The notes under the pieces were generated by a model. It made no database searches. It had not been told where the DNA came from and worked only from the letters and a program-made list of their open reading frames with translations. Below are positions 63,846 through 64,000 of a stretch of 64,000 nucleotides of DNA, in pieces; position 1 is the first letter of the stretch; every line of letters begins with the position of its first letter. This DNA is from Caballeronia ptereochthonis (lineage in GTDB: Bacteria > Pseudomonadota > Gammaproteobacteria > Burkholderiales > Burkholderiaceae), in the NCBI RefSeq assembly GCF_001545075.1, contig NZ_FCOB02000009.1, positions 165,834 through 229,833 on the forward strand, in the 5' to 3' direction. Both the position numbers and the translations under genes were made by a program.

Positions 63846-64000
63846 ATGAAAACACGAGCCGCCATCGCATGGGAAGCCGGAAAACCTCTGACGATCGAGG
63901 AAGTCGATCTCGAAGGCCCGCGCGCGGGTGAAGTGCTGATCGAGGTCAAGGCGACCGGCATTTGCCATACCGATTACTACACGCTTTCGGGCGCGGACCC
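63846..64000 (+). CDS. frmA: Class III alcohol dehydrogenase / S-(hydroxymethyl)glutathione dehydrogenase, 3' truncated
   Basis: Only the first 51 residues are in the window. [20 protein letters not shown] and [17 protein letters not shown] are typical of glutathione-dependent formaldehyde dehydrogenases, with a zinc-ligand Cys in GICHTD. The gene should detoxify formaldehyde as S-hydroxymethylglutathione. GGGA lies 3 nt upstream of the ATG. Confidence 0.85.
   Translation, partial: MKTRAAIAWEAGKPLTIEEVDLEGPRAGEVLIEVKATGICHTDYYTLSGAD

Noticed and set aside
1..64000. Possible tRNA, rRNA, CRISPR, IS element or prophage
   Set aside because: None was found by eye: no repeat-spacer array, transposase or integrase frame, or cloverleaf-like stretch.

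Overview
The window is high-GC (about 65%), densely coded DNA with no rRNA, tRNA, CRISPR array or transposase that I could find. Gene content and protein style (KgtP, DUF2968, YdiK-type AI-2E transporter, NodT/RND/MFP efflux, many CoA-ester catabolic genes) suggest a chromosome of a Burkholderiaceae member, probably Paraburkholderia, Caballeronia or a relative. This is inferred from protein families, not from a search.

Layout. 1-2980: 3' part of an NDP-forming acyl-CoA synthetase alpha chain, an FAH-family hydrolase and a membrane protein, ended by a strong bidirectional terminator. 3051-5265 (minus): CsbD-like protein, CheY-like receiver and a double-domain KaiC-like ATPase, the last two translationally coupled. 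5661-12388: small secreted proteins, Ogt, a secreted nuclease, an alpha/beta hydrolase, MATE, YnfA and DUF2891. 12766-15158: KgtP, an HTH/coiled-coil protein and a 50-aa protein. 15229-21214: AraC regulator divergent from an acyl-CoA catabolic operon (dehydrogenase, ligase, hydratase, hydroxyisobutyryl-CoA hydrolase type). 21332-24020: secreted protein, DUF6572-like protein and YdiK-type permease. 24373-27406: PQQ dehydrogenase, diheme cytochrome c and an ankyrin protein. 27417-31583 (minus): ECF sigma, anti-sigma-like protein, CnrX-type sensor, DUF1800 and DUF1501. 31659-38816: envelope miniproteins, LysR, alpha/beta hydrolase, glutathionyl-hydroquinone reductase, 3-hydroxyacyl-CoA dehydrogenase, cupin and ilvD.

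39107-46631 is the most unusual part. A decayed type I secretion ATPase fragment lies next to an operon reading leftward: GntR/UTRA regulator, AprA-like flavoprotein, AprB-like two-cluster ferredoxin, an SsuA-type ABC importer (binding protein, permease, ATPase) and a HEAT-repeat protein. It reads as a transport-plus-redox system, plausibly for a sulfur compound. A lone sulfate-binding protein gene (sbp) follows nearby.

49686-56298: a TetR-controlled RND efflux system. 57111-62966: a MarR-type regulator divergent from a compact operon that closely matches the cyclohexanecarboxylate pathway of Rhodopseudomonas palustris (badH, badI, aliB, aliA, badK), converting the ring acid to pimeloyl-CoA. 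A perfect 16-bp palindrome lies between regulator and operon. The window ends inside a class III alcohol dehydrogenase gene.

Overall the region is a catabolic and stress-response island of metabolic modules rather than a phage or plasmid. CoA-thioester chemistry recurs in several operons, and the pimeloyl-CoA made by the bad/ali operon would need beta-oxidation enzymes, some of which could be supplied by genes elsewhere in the window.
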